DNA from: CAVTPD01 sp963736575
Lineage (GTDB): Bacteria; Bacteroidota; Bacteroidia; Cytophagales; JAAEPT01
Direction of reading: 5' to 3'
Length of the DNA: 64,000 nucleotides
Assembly: GCA_963736575.1 (NCBI GenBank)
Contig: CAVTPD010000003.1
Location: 310,001 to 374,000, forward strand
Both the position numbers and the translations under genes were made by a program. How positions within the stretch are numbered: position 1 is the stretch's first letter; every line of letters begins with the position of its first letter. Below are positions 26,551-36,017 of the stretch, piece after piece. Under the pieces are notes generated by a model. It was not told the origin of the DNA and did not search any database. It was given only the letters and a program-made list of their open reading frames with translations.

Positions 26551-28245
26551 TTATTTTATTTGGAATTCTGCTCCTGCTTGAATACTAATTACTATTCTAT
26601 TTCCAGGCGTAATTTTGTAATGCGTAACATTGGGGTCTATTGGTGTATATAATGATGCTACTATTACCATTCTATCCACATCTTCGGCTACCAACTTATT
26701 GAACGTTTCTTGGGATAAAAGGAACCTAACATCTTTTTTAAAACTACCAGAACTTTCTCCATTAATAATTGAAGGGGCTTTTACTATTACATCTGAACCT
26801 AAGGTATCAATTGGGTTACCATTAACATCTAGCATAAACAAGGTTAATTTAGATACGAATGGAAAAGTATTAACAGTAGATACATCTAAAAAAACTTTTT
26901 TTATTGTTGCTTCTCCAACAGCTTCACTCAGATCTTTAAGGTAGTTATCCAAAGTATCTATTAATTGATAATTCTCTAATGCTATTTCTAGAGGAATATC
27001 TACTTCAAATTTCATATCTAAGTAACTGTCATAAGTCAAGAAAAAATCTGGGTCTAAAACGCCGTTCACAAAGACATCTGTTTCTGTAAATTGTTTGTCT
27101 GGACCAATATCTATAACATTAGAAATTCCATTTCCAGATTTAGTATCTGCATTAGATAAGTTTCTTACATTAACTACTGGAACATCTTTTTCAGTTACTT
27201 CTTGAATAAAAGGCATCTCAAAACGATTATCAATTAACTCTATTGATGCAACGGCCTGTTCTTTACGTTGAAACTCTAAATTGTATAATATAATTTCTGA
27301 AGGAACACCTAATGTACTTGTTGAAGTAATTATAAAAGAGGGGTCTTTTACCTTTATTTTTGGTGCTGAAGCTAAACTTTCAAAAACATTAATAGAAGAA
27401 ACTTCTGTTTGTCTCCCCATATAGAATGTTCCTATTTTACCTTCTATAAGATTGTATTTAATACCTGTTAAACTGAAATCTACCTCTACGTTATCGGTAC
27501 TTCTAATTATACCGCCAGCTTTGGCGTTTATAGTAGCTTTAAAAAATGCTGTGATTTCATTTTCAACACCGTTTTGATTAAAAATCATTACATGATTATC
27601 TAACGGTACCGTAATATTAGTATTTGTTTGCCCAGATGGAACAGGTATAGAAAGCTGTAAAGGTTGCCCATTTGGTTTCAACAAACCAGGAACTCTAATT
27701 TCTAATATTAATTCATGATTCGGTTCCGTAAAATCTTTTTTAACTGTAAAATTCAGATTTCCCTCCCGAACTACCATTCTGGTTAATTGAGCATCCTGAA
27801 TTCCTTCCGTTGTTAAATCAAAGGATACTTTAGACTCAAATTCACTTGAGGTATACGTTTCATCTGAAACCACAATGCCAATTCCCGTAGCACCAATTAA
27901 AGCATCTAATGCGGGGTCTTCTTGAGCAATTTCACCTAGGCTTTTACCACCCGAACCCTGTTCATCCGGAAAACGATAATAATCCCTCACGTATTCTAAA
28001 CGATTGGCGTTATATAGTAAGTGGTATAAATTATCTTTTACAACTAGACTTAAATTTTCACCGTCTTTTGTCTTACTAATAATTTTATCTATTGTTAAAA
28101 CAGCACTTCCTACAGGAATAACATCGGTATGATCTAAACCTTCGTACTCAAAACTATCAAATTCTTTTTTAACACAGGAATAAAAAAAAGTGGCTAACAA
28201 AAAAGTAAGTAGCAGAGCTAAACTATATTTTCTAGTTGTGTTCAA
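26551..28245 (-). CDS. Large hypothetical lipoprotein
   Basis: 564 aa. A lipobox at residues about 20-24 (LLATFFYSCVKKEFD) predicts lipidation on Cys. The mature part is beta-rich, with repeated segments typical of surface or periplasmic adhesin-like folds (VSFDLTTEGIQDAQLTRM, LNFTVKKDFTEPNHELILEI, PSIINGESSGSFKKDVRFLL). It ends with a hydrophobic strand GNRIVISIQAGAEF. No domain is recognised with confidence. Its start overlaps the preceding small membrane protein by 14 nt and the DUF5723 gene begins 1 nt after its stop, indicating a tightly packed operon and a likely shared structure with the DUF5723 barrel and OmpA protein. Confidence 0.75.
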   Translation of the reverse strand: MNTTRKYSLALLLTFLLATFFYSCVKKEFDSFEYEGLDHTDVIPVGSAVLTIDKIISKTKDGENLSLVVKDNLYHLLYNANRLEYVRDYYRFPDEQGSGGKSLGEIAQEDPALDALIGATGIGIVVSDETYTSSEFESKVSFDLTTEGIQDAQLTRMVVREGNLNFTVKKDFTEPNHELILEIRVPGLLKPNGQPLQLSIPVPSGQTNTNITVPLDNHVMIFNQNGVENEITAFFKATINAKAGGIIRSTDNVEVDFSLTGIKYNLIEGKIGTFYMGRQTEVSSINVFESLASAPKIKVKDPSFIITSTSTLGVPSEIILYNLEFQRKEQAVASIELIDNRFEMPFIQEVTEKDVPVVNVRNLSNADTKSGNGISNVIDIGPDKQFTETDVFVNGVLDPDFFLTYDSYLDMKFEVDIPLEIALENYQLIDTLDNYLKDLSEAVGEATIKKVFLDVSTVNTFPFVSKLTLFMLDVNGNPIDTLGSDVIVKAPSIINGESSGSFKKDVRFLLSQETFNKLVAEDVDRMVIVASLYTPIDPNVTHYKITPGNRIVISIQAGAEFQIK

Positions 28246-28753
28246 TTTCTTTTCTTAGTTTATTAAACTCGTCCTGTAAATCGGTAATGATTTCATTACC
28301 AGAAGCTGACAGCAAACGAAAATATTCAGAAGCAAGATTAGAATTATTATTCTTTAAAGCAAGACGTATCAAATTAAGGTACGCAATCTGAAAATCTTTT
28401 TTACTTAGCCTACCTTTCTTAACACTTTGGTCGAAAAAAAACTCGGCCTCTTTGTTGTTCTTTTTATTAAGTGACAAATACGCCAAAGTGAAATAATAAT
28501 AAGCCATACTTTTAGAGCTTAGCAACTTGGGCCAGAGTGTATATTTTAATGTGCTTTCCGCTTTAGCCGGTTTATTTTTCCGCACATAATAAAACGCATG
28601 CGAAACTGTTCCTCTTTGTATAAAATTAATGGTAAAAATTAAGCCCAATAAAAAAGTTAACCCAGTAACTGGCATATTGCCTTCCATATAATTTATTCCG
28701 CAGATAATGAAACTGGCTGCTATAAGCGCTATTCGGAATAAAAAGGCAATCAT
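28232..28753 (-). CDS. Small membrane protein with TPR-like helical repeats
   Basis: 173 aa. Two N-terminal membrane helices (about 3-21 and 29-45) are followed by about 120 residues of paired helices: HAFYYVRKNKPAKAESTLKY, SMAYYYFTLAYLSLNKKNNK and EAEFFFDQSVKKGRLSKKDF have the spacing of TPR-like units. Probably a scaffold at the inner membrane. The ATG overlaps the stop of the M20 gene (ATGA). No named family. Confidence 0.7.
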   Translation of the reverse strand: MIAFLFRIALIAASFIICGINYMEGNMPVTGLTFLLGLIFTINFIQRGTVSHAFYYVRKNKPAKAESTLKYTLWPKLLSSKSMAYYYFTLAYLSLNKKNNKEAEFFFDQSVKKGRLSKKDFQIAYLNLIRLALKNNNSNLASEYFRLLSASGNEIITDLQDEFNKLRKEIEHN

Positions 28754-29949
28754 AGGTTCTGTAATTGGTAAACCGCTAAATACGCCATTAAACCTGCGCC
28801 TATTTCTAAAGCCGATTCATCTATATTAAAAGTTGGCGTGTGTAAACCAGAGCTTATCCCTTTGGCTTCATTTCTTATCCCTAAACGGTAAAAGCAAGCA
28901 TCTGTAACTTGTGTATAAAAGGCAAAATCTTCACCTGCCATCCATAAATCAAGGTCTAACACGTTTTCTTCACCTAAATATTCTTGGGCTGCTTTTTTAA
29001 GTGCCAAGGTTAATTCTGGAGTGTTCTTTAGAAACGGATACCCTTTTACAATGTTTACTTCGCAAACCGCACCTAAACCTTCTGCTATACTTTCGGCTGC
29101 TTTCTTAATTTTCTGGTGTGCCTCTGCTCTCCAGTCCTCATCCATGGTACGGAAAGTCCCTTCAACATTTACTTCGTCTGGAATAACGTTGGTGGCTCCC
29201 ATACCCGTAATCTTGCCAAAAGATAACACACAAGGTATTTTAGGAGAAGACATTCTACTTACTACTTGCTGTAAGGCTACTATTATTTGGCTAGTTATAA
29301 CGATTGGATCTACGTTATTTTCCGGCATAGCAGCATGCCCACCTTTTCCTTTTATTTTCAAATAAACTTCATCTGCACTGGCCATGTACATTCCCGGACG
29401 GAAACCTACTTTACCAGCATCAATAAATGGCATTACATGTTGGCCGGTTATAGCCTGCGGGCTTGGGTTTTCCAGAACACCTTCTTTAATCATTAAAGAG
29501 GCCCCACCTGGAAGTTTTTCTTCTCCCGGCTGAAAAATAAACTTTACAGTGCCTTCAAAACCATCTTTAACTTCCGAAAGAATTTTAGCACAACCTAACA
29601 TAGAAGAAGTGTGTACATCATGCCCACAAGCATGCATTACACCTTCGTTTTGTGATTTATAGTCAATGTCGTTTTGCTCAAAAATGGGCAATGCATCCAT
29701 ATCTGCTCTAAGAGCAATTACTTTTTTATCTGGGTTTTTACCTTTTAGCAAGCCAACAACACCAGTACCAGCAACGCCTTCTTGTACTTCAACCCCATAA
29801 GAACGAAGTTTTTCGGCTACAAATTTTGCGGTTTTAAATTCCTGAAAAGAAAGTTCAGGGTTTTGGTGAAGGTGTCTTCTGTTCGCTTTTACATCTTCGA
29901 AATAAGATTTAGCTAGCGATTCTATCTTGTCTTTTAAATTGGCAGACAT
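28750..29949 (-). CDS. M20-family amidohydrolase (hippurate hydrolase/IAA-amino-acid hydrolase type)
   Basis: 399 aa. A metal-dependent hydrolase with the two-domain M20 fold. Motifs: RRHLHQNPELSFQEFKTAKF at the start, VIALRADMDALPIFEQ, the metal-site block HACGHDVHTSSMLGCAK (His, Asp, His), FIFQPGEEKLPGGASLMI (Glu pair), then the lid domain GKGGHAAMPENNVDPI and a late metal ligand region WMAGEDFAFYTQ. It removes acyl or amino-acid groups from N-acyl amino acids; the substrate is unknown. No signal peptide, so cytosolic. Part of the run from secA to the OmpA-family gene. Confidence 0.93.
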   Translation of the reverse strand: MSANLKDKIESLAKSYFEDVKANRRHLHQNPELSFQEFKTAKFVAEKLRSYGVEVQEGVAGTGVVGLLKGKNPDKKVIALRADMDALPIFEQNDIDYKSQNEGVMHACGHDVHTSSMLGCAKILSEVKDGFEGTVKFIFQPGEEKLPGGASLMIKEGVLENPSPQAITGQHVMPFIDAGKVGFRPGMYMASADEVYLKIKGKGGHAAMPENNVDPIVITSQIIVALQQVVSRMSSPKIPCVLSFGKITGMGATNVIPDEVNVEGTFRTMDEDWRAEAHQKIKKAAESIAEGLGAVCEVNIVKGYPFLKNTPELTLALKKAAQEYLGEENVLDLDLWMAGEDFAFYTQVTDACFYRLGIRNEAKGISSGLHTPTFNIDESALEIGAGLMAYLAVYQLQNL

Positions 29950-29950
29950 A

Positions 29951-30436
29951 TTATGGTTTCAATTCTACTTTCTGTTCTTCTATTAAAAGCGCAGCAGGAA
30001 AATATTCTTTAAGTTTTACGTATGCTTGAGTTGCATCTAGCTTACTGAAATATGGATAATTACCCACTTTAACTCTAAAATTAGGTGAGCGGTAATTCAA
30101 ATAAACCGCTTCTTTCTCAAAACCTTCTAATTCAGAAACTTTTGTTCTTGCTTCTTCTGCTTGCTCTTCACTTTTTCCTTGATATACCTGAATTCTATAT
30201 CCTTTAACATATTCATATTTAAAATAGGCATCTGCCAAAAGCTTTTCAGACGAATCTACTTTGGCATTATCGTATTGGGTAGGCGGCATAGTTAGATCTT
30301 CTTCAGACGAATCTAGATTTAAACTATCTACCGAATACGTAGGACGTACTGTTGCTAAATTCTCAGAATAATTTTTCTGAGAATAAGCCACACATGAGCA
30401 AAAAGTGCTTAAGATAAGCGCAACAAGTAATCTCAT
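29951..30436 (-). CDS. SPOR-domain exported protein
   Basis: 161 aa. Signal peptide at about 1-19 (LVALILSTFCSCVAYSQ), a low-complexity acidic linker, then a SPOR domain at about 78-158: KGYRIQVYQGKSEEQAEEAR, SPNFRVKVGNYPYFSKLDA and YVKLKEYFPAALLIEEQKVE. SPOR domains bind denuded glycan strands of septal peptidoglycan. It lies 4 nt downstream of secA and 1 nt upstream of the M20 gene. The Cys near the signal cleavage site (STFCSC) could make it a lipoprotein instead. Confidence 0.88.
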   Translation of the reverse strand: MRLLVALILSTFCSCVAYSQKNYSENLATVRPTYSVDSLNLDSSEEDLTMPPTQYDNAKVDSSEKLLADAYFKYEYVKGYRIQVYQGKSEEQAEEARTKVSELEGFEKEAVYLNYRSPNFRVKVGNYPYFSKLDATQAYVKLKEYFPAALLIEEQKVELKP

Positions 30437-30440
30437 ACAA

Positions 30441-33400
30441 CTAGTCTTTAACTTCTAAAACAACGCAACGGTTAGATGCTACGTCTTCTTCTACCGTCTT
30501 AAACTTAACGTCTTCTTTCACGCTTCCGTCTTGGTATTGTACGGTAACCTTTTGGTTTCTGCTGTAAATCTTTTCCGACTTAATGGGAGCTACCTTTTCT
30601 TTTTCTTGAGGTTTTCCATTAGACGAAGTATTTAAAGCTGAATCTACGTTTTGTTTGTTTTCTTCGTATTTTCTAGACGAAGACTCTACAACAGGTCTTG
30701 CTTCTTGTACAGACTCTTGCTGAACATGAATATCTGCCTTGTATAAGAAACCGGCAATGTCTTTGTTCAAATCAAAAATCATCCTTTCAAACAATCCAAA
30801 TCCTTCGAATTTATAAATCAAAAGAGGATCTTTTTGTTCGTAAGTAGCATTTTGCACCGTTTGTTTTAGATCATCCATATTTCTTAGGTGATCGGTCCAG
30901 GTACTATCTATCTGGCTTAAACTAACGTATTTTTTAAGGTCTTTGGTTAAGGCTTTACCGTTAGATTCAATGATTTCGTTTAACGGAGCAACTACTCTAA
31001 TGTGTTTGTTTCCGTCTGTAAATGGCACAGCAACGTTACTAACGGTAGCGCCTTTGTTTTCTAACAAGTTTTTAAAGATTGGCATTGTTTTCTCTGCAAT
31101 GCGTTTGTCTTTAGCCTCTATAAATTGAACGGCTTCTGTATATAATTTCTCGGTTAATTCGGCCGGTTTTTCAGAACCCAACTCTTCTACGGTTAAACGA
31201 CTTGAGAATCCGAACACACTAATGGTTTCTAGATTAAAGCTGTCGTAAGCACCGGTTAATTTCACTTGATCAATCAATGATTCGCATAAATCGAAGATGC
31301 TGTTTTCTACATCTAGTTCTAAACGGTCTCCAAAAAGGGCATTTCTACGTTTCTTGTAGATTACTTCTCTTTGTGAGTTCATAACATCATCGTATTCTAG
31401 TAATCTTTTACGAATACCAAAGTTGTTCTCTTCCACTTTACGCTGAGCTCTTTCAATAGATTTAGTAATCATAGAATGCTGAATTACTTCGCCATCCTCT
31501 AAACCTAAACGGTCCATGATTTTAGAAATTCTATCTGAACCAAATAGACGCATTAAGTTGTCCTCTAAACACACGTAAAACTGAGAAGTACCCGGATCAC
31601 CTTGTCTACCAGCACGCCCTCTTAATTGTCTATCTACACGTCTAGATTCGTGTCTTTCTGTACCAATAATAGCTAAACCACCTGCTGCTTTTGCTTCTGG
31701 TGTTAATTTAATATCTGTACCCCTACCGGCCATGTTGGTAGCAATAGTTACCGTTCCAGGCTTACCAGCTTCGGCAACAACATCTGCTTCTTTAGCGTGT
31801 TGTTTGGCATTTAACACTTGGTGTTTAATATTTCTCAATTTCAGCATACGGCTAAAAATCTCTGAAATCTCTACCGAAGTAGTACCAATTAATACTGGTC
31901 TACCTTGTTTTACCAATTCTACAGTTTCTTCAATTACCGCATTAAACTTCTCACGTACGGTTTTATAAACTTTATCTTGTCTGTCGTCTCTTTGCTTGTC
32001 TCTGTTTGTAGGAATTACTACTAGATCCAATTTATAGATGTCCCAGAATTCGCCCGCTTCTGTTTCGGCAGTACCCGTCATACCACAAAGTTTGTGGTAC
32101 ATTCTAAAATAATTCTGTAATGTAATAGTAGCGTAGGTTTGAGTTGCTTTCTCAATTTTTACATTTTCCTTTGCTTCAATAGCTTGGTGTAAACCGTCAG
32201 AATAACGACGACCATCCATAATACGACCAGTCTGCTCGTCAACAATTTTAACCTTAGAGTCCATTATCACATATTCTGTATCCTTTTCGAATAAACAATA
32301 TGCTTTTAGTAATTGGCTTACGGTATGGATTCTTTGTGTTTTCTGAGAATAGTCTGCAATTAACTGCTCTCTTTGCTCTGCTTTTTCTTCGTCAGAAAGT
32401 GTTTCAGATTTTTCAATAGCATCTATATCAATAGAAATATCTGGCAGAATAAAGAAGGTAGAATCTTCCCCTCTTTGCGTAATTGCCTGAATACCTTTAT
32501 CGGTTAATTCAACAGAGTTGGTTTTTTCATCTATTGTAAAAAACAACGGTTCATCTGCCTGTGGCATTAGCTTGTTGTTTTCGGCAATATAAATATCTTC
32601 CGTTTTCTTTAAGATTTGTTTCATCCCCATCTCACCTAAAAATTTGATGAGTGGTTTGTTTCTAGGAAGTGCACGGTAAGAACGGAATAAAGATAAACCA
32701 CCTTCTTTATCCTTACCTTCTTTGATTAGCTTTTTAGCATCTGTTAAGAAATCTTGAGCAATTTTCTTTTGCTCATCTACCAATTGAGCAATTCTTGGTT
32801 TTAGATCGAAGAATTCGTGTTTATCTCCATTTGGTACGGGACCTGAAATAATTAACGGTGTTCTTGCATCGTCAATTAAAACAGAATCTACCTCATCAAT
32901 CATAGCAAAATGATGCTTCCCTTGTACCAATTCTTCCGGATTGGTAGACATGTTATCTCTTAAATAATCGAAACCAAATTCATTATTGGTACCGTAAGTA
33001 ATGTCTGCTTTGTAAGCAGCAACACGCCCTGGTGAATGTGGTTGGTATTTATCAATACAATCTACGCTCATTCCATGGAACTCAAATAAGGGAGCCATCC
33101 ATTCGGAGTCACGCTTTGCTAAGTAATCATTTACCGTTACAATGTGTACGCCTCTGGCCGCTAACGCATTTAAGTACGCTGGTAACGTAGCTACTAAAGT
33201 TTTACCTTCACCCGTTGCCATTTCGGCAATTTTACCTTGGTGAAGCACAACACCACCAATCAACTGAACATCGTAGTGGATCATATTCCATTCTACATCT
33301 GTTCCAGCAGCAGTCCATCTATTAGTCCATACCGATTGATCACCGTCAATTTCAACGTAGTCAAATTCAGCTGCTCTTTCACGGTCTCTTTGTGTTGCCG

Positions 33401-33791
33401 TAACCCGTAATATTTTATTTTCGGAAAGTCTTCTAGAAGTTTCTTTTACCACAGCAAAGGCCTTGGGTAAAATAGTCATTAAGACATCTTCTAACTTCTT
33501 ATTTCTATCTTCTTCTAATGCATCTACTTGGTTGTAAATAGCATCTTTTTGATGAAGATTAAGTGATGTACCTTCTTCTACTTGCTTATTTAGGTTGGTT
33601 ATTTCAGTATCTATACCAGATAATTCTGAACTGATTGTACCTTTAAGCTCTGCCGTAATGGCTCTAATTTGATCGTCAGAAAGATTTCTGAGTTTATCAT
33701 ATTCTGCATTAATCTCTTTTACCAAGGGTAAAATTAATTTAAGATCTCTGTCAGATTTTGTTCCAAAAACTTTTGTTATAAACTTAAGCAT
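30441..33791 (-). CDS. secA: Preprotein translocase ATPase SecA
   Basis: 1116 aa, longer than the roughly 900 aa of E. coli, as usual for Bacteroidota. It drives Sec-dependent export through SecYEG. Walker A MATGEGKTLVATLPA is at about residue 195, DEAD-like IDEVDSVLIDDARTPLIIS follows, and IATNMAGRGTDI with QLRGRAGRQGDPG belongs to NBD2. Insertions relative to E. coli lie around residues 70-110 and 340-500. The C-terminus (YQDGSVKEDVKFKTVEED, ending VLEVKD) lacks the CxCxSGxxxxxC zinc motif used by E. coli SecA for SecB, so targeting must differ. First gene of a seven-gene minus-strand run. Confidence 0.98.
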   Translation of the reverse strand: MLKFITKVFGTKSDRDLKLILPLVKEINAEYDKLRNLSDDQIRAITAELKGTISSELSGIDTEITNLNKQVEEGTSLNLHQKDAIYNQVDALEEDRNKKLEDVLMTILPKAFAVVKETSRRLSENKILRVTATQRDRERAAEFDYVEIDGDQSVWTNRWTAAGTDVEWNMIHYDVQLIGGVVLHQGKIAEMATGEGKTLVATLPAYLNALAARGVHIVTVNDYLAKRDSEWMAPLFEFHGMSVDCIDKYQPHSPGRVAAYKADITYGTNNEFGFDYLRDNMSTNPEELVQGKHHFAMIDEVDSVLIDDARTPLIISGPVPNGDKHEFFDLKPRIAQLVDEQKKIAQDFLTDAKKLIKEGKDKEGGLSLFRSYRALPRNKPLIKFLGEMGMKQILKKTEDIYIAENNKLMPQADEPLFFTIDEKTNSVELTDKGIQAITQRGEDSTFFILPDISIDIDAIEKSETLSDEEKAEQREQLIADYSQKTQRIHTVSQLLKAYCLFEKDTEYVIMDSKVKIVDEQTGRIMDGRRYSDGLHQAIEAKENVKIEKATQTYATITLQNYFRMYHKLCGMTGTAETEAGEFWDIYKLDLVVIPTNRDKQRDDRQDKVYKTVREKFNAVIEETVELVKQGRPVLIGTTSVEISEIFSRMLKLRNIKHQVLNAKQHAKEADVVAEAGKPGTVTIATNMAGRGTDIKLTPEAKAAGGLAIIGTERHESRRVDRQLRGRAGRQGDPGTSQFYVCLEDNLMRLFGSDRISKIMDRLGLEDGEVIQHSMITKSIERAQRKVEENNFGIRKRLLEYDDVMNSQREVIYKKRRNALFGDRLELDVENSIFDLCESLIDQVKLTGAYDSFNLETISVFGFSSRLTVEELGSEKPAELTEKLYTEAVQFIEAKDKRIAEKTMPIFKNLLENKGATVSNVAVPFTDGNKHIRVVAPLNEIIESNGKALTKDLKKYVSLSQIDSTWTDHLRNMDDLKQTVQNATYEQKDPLLIYKFEGFGLFERMIFDLNKDIAGFLYKADIHVQQESVQEARPVVESSSRKYEENKQNVDSALNTSSNGKPQEKEKVAPIKSEKIYSRNQKVTVQYQDGSVKEDVKFKTVEEDVASNRCVVLEVKD

Positions 33792-33871
33792 GAATACTTG
33801 ATTCTAATCTAATTTCTAATCTGCAAGTATACTGAAAATAGGGCAAAAACAGACCCCTAAGAAGCAATATG

Positions 33872-34663
33872 TTACTTCAAGTCACGAACATTTAACACTC
33901 CCTTAAAAACAAATTTTGCAGGACCAATTAAAAAGACGTTGTTATACCCTTGGTCAGTTTTGTTGTAAGAAACTGCTAAATCGCCTCCCAATACTTTAAT
34001 TCTAATTATTTCTTGAAGATTATTCTGTAATGCATACGCTAAAGCAACGGCTGTAACTCCAGTACCACAAGCTAATGTTTCGTCTTCAACCCCTCTTTCA
34101 TAAGTTCTAACAAACAAACTTGCATGACTTTTAACTTCACAAAAATTTACGTTGGTTCCTTCTTTCTTAAACTCCTCATTGTAACGGATGGCTTTTCCTT
34201 TTTGAAAAACATCCATATGTTCTAAGTCATTCACAAAAGACACATAGTGTGGAGAACCCGTATTCATAAAAAAATCGTCTCCTTTTTGCTGAACGTTGTT
34301 TACGTCAATCATTTTAAGATGTACCAAACCTTGCTCATCTAATTCCGCTTCATGCGGACCATCTACAGCTATAAAACTGGTTTTAGATCTAATAACACCT
34401 AAATCGTAGGCAAATCTCACCAAACAACGACCACCATTTCCGCACATACTACCTTCATTCCCATCGGAATTAAAGTAAACCATACGAAAATCATAGTCTT
34501 CAGAATTCTGAAGCAACATTAATCCGTCACCACCAATACCGAACCGGCGGTCACAAATTCGATTAATCAAATCCTTATTATTGGCATCAAAAGAACCTTC
34601 TCTGTCATCTACAATAACAAAGTCGTTCCCTGCACCTTGGTATTTATAAAACTGTATAGCCAT
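33872..34663 (-). CDS. dapF: Diaminopimelate epimerase
   Basis: 263 aa from the ATG at 34661-34663 (MAIQFYKYQGAGNDFVIVDD); an earlier in-frame TTG at 34675 falls in the terminator A-run and is less likely. It interconverts LL- and meso-diaminopimelate for lysine and peptidoglycan synthesis. The two catalytic cysteines are in GSMCGNGGRCL and ETLACGTGVTAVA. Other family blocks are FRMVYFNSDGNE and NTGSPHYV. It lies downstream of rplS behind a strong hairpin and upstream of secA on the same strand. Confidence 0.95.
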   Translation of the reverse strand: MAIQFYKYQGAGNDFVIVDDREGSFDANNKDLINRICDRRFGIGGDGLMLLQNSEDYDFRMVYFNSDGNEGSMCGNGGRCLVRFAYDLGVIRSKTSFIAVDGPHEAELDEQGLVHLKMIDVNNVQQKGDDFFMNTGSPHYVSFVNDLEHMDVFQKGKAIRYNEEFKKEGTNVNFCEVKSHASLFVRTYERGVEDETLACGTGVTAVALAYALQNNLQEIIRIKVLGGDLAVSYNKTDQGYNNVFLIGPAKFVFKGVLNVRDLK

Positions 34664-34673
34664 GACTATAAAC

Positions 34674-34704
34674 AAAAAAAGCCGGCTTTAAAGGCCGGCT
34701 TTTA
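34674..34704. terminator. Bidirectional intrinsic terminator after rplS
   Basis: AAAAGCCGGC / GCCGGCTTTT with a 7-nt loop. The A run (34674-34680) gives a U-tract on the minus strand and the T run gives one on the plus strand. It lies between the rplS stop and the dapF ATG, so dapF probably needs its own promoter or read-through. Confidence 0.85.
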
Positions 34705-34722
34705 ATTAAACTATATAAGATC

Positions 34723-35082
34723 TTAAAATCTTCTTTCTTTAATCTTAGCGCCTTTACCTTTTTTACTTCTAAGGTAGAACAAACGAGCTCTTCTTACCTT
34801 ACCTCTACGTAAAACTTCAATCTTAACAATATTTGGAGACAAGATTGGGAAAATACGCTCTACTGCAATACCAGCTGAAACTTTACGAACAGTAAAAGTT
34901 TCACCGTTAGTACCTTTGTTTTTACGCTGAATTACAACTCCTTGGAATTGCTGAACACGTTCTTTATTACCCTCTGTAATTTTAACATGTATGTTTACAG
35001 TATCTCCAGAACCGAAAACTGGACTTTCAGCCTTCTCGCCTTGGCAAATCTCCTCTACGAACTTTATAACTTCTGCACTCAT
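34723..35082 (-). CDS. rplS: 50S ribosomal protein L19
   Basis: 119 aa, full length. Recognised by FGSGDTVNIHVKITEGNKER, VQQFQGVVIQRKNKGTNGET, FTVRKVSAGIAVERIFPILS and the basic tail RRGKVRRARLFYLRSKKGKG. L19 sits at the 30S-50S interface. It follows trmD by 70 nt on the same strand, the usual order, and is followed by a strong terminator. Confidence 0.98.
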   Translation of the reverse strand: MSAEVIKFVEEICQGEKAESPVFGSGDTVNIHVKITEGNKERVQQFQGVVIQRKNKGTNGETFTVRKVSAGIAVERIFPILSPNIVKIEVLRRGKVRRARLFYLRSKKGKGAKIKERRF

Positions 35083-35152
35083 GATTCTTTCCTTGGAAAA
35101 TGGAATGCAAAGATAAAAGAAATATTTATTAAAACCATAGTAGAATCAAATT

Positions 35153-35848
35153 TTACACGGAATGTTTTTGAAATTTATCCCACAAATCTGGTCTTCTTTC
35201 TTTAGTTCTAGCCACTGCTTGATCAAAACGCCACTCCTCAATTAACTTATCGTTCCCGCTTAATAGTATTTCAGGCACTTGTATGCCCTTATAATTAGAC
35301 GGCCTTGTGTACACAGGGGGGGCTAACAAATTATCCTGAAAGGAATCTGTTAAGGCAGATGTTTCGTCGTTAAGAACCCCGGGCAATAAACGAATAATAG
35401 CATCTGTAACCACAGCTGCCGCCAACTCACCACCAGACAAAACAAAATCACCAATACTAATTTCACGTGTTATAAAAGTATCTCTTACTCTTTGGTCTAC
35501 TCCTTTATAATGCCCACATAGAATTAATAGATTTCCTTTTAATGAGAGACTATTAGCCATGGACTGATTAAACACTTCTCCATCAGGCGTCATATAAATA
35601 ACTTCATCGTAGCTTCTCTCTTTAAATAATGTATTAAAACAATTTTCAATTGGTTCATACATCATCACCATTCCTGCACCGCCACCAAAAGCATAATCAT
35701 CTAGTTGTTTGTGCTTACCAATACCAAACTGGCGTAAATCATGTATTACTACTTCAGCAACACCTTTTTGCTGTGCTCTTTTTAGTATTGAATGATCAAA
35801 AGGTCCGTTTAAAAGCTCCGGAACACAAGTAACAATATCAATTCTCAT
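35153..35848 (-). CDS. trmD: tRNA (guanine-N1)-methyltransferase
   Basis: 231 aa. A SPOUT-fold enzyme that makes m1G37 in tRNAs with SAM. Family blocks: MRIDIVTCVPELLNGPFDHS, DYAFGGGAGMVMMYEPIE, LLILCGHYKGVDQRV (trefoil-knot SAM site), IGDFVLSGGELAAAVVTDAI and LAPPVYTRPSNYKG. Upstream of rplS on the same strand. The usual partners rpsP and rimM are about 1.7 kb away, beyond the oppositely oriented ammonium transporter cassette. Confidence 0.97.
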   Translation of the reverse strand: MRIDIVTCVPELLNGPFDHSILKRAQQKGVAEVVIHDLRQFGIGKHKQLDDYAFGGGAGMVMMYEPIENCFNTLFKERSYDEVIYMTPDGEVFNQSMANSLSLKGNLLILCGHYKGVDQRVRDTFITREISIGDFVLSGGELAAAVVTDAIIRLLPGVLNDETSALTDSFQDNLLAPPVYTRPSNYKGIQVPEILLSGNDKLIEEWRFDQAVARTKERRPDLWDKFQKHSV

Positions 35849-36017
35849 CTATTTCAGTCCCTTTTTTAAAGTACAAAGATGGTAACTCTACGGATATTTC
35901 ACATTACTTATCGACACAATACGTACTTTTACCTAAAACACGAAAAACATCAACACAATAATTTAAGTATTTATACGTGCGTAACTATATTTACAAATTC
36001 AACCACAAACACAAAAC

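Noticed and set aside
29021..29365. Plus-strand 114-codon open frame inside the M20 gene
   Set aside because: Antisense shadow of a clear M20 peptidase; low-complexity translation.
34664..34675. TTG start extending dapF by four residues (MFIV)
   Set aside because: It overlaps the A-run of the rplS terminator, and the conserved DapF start is at ATG 34663.
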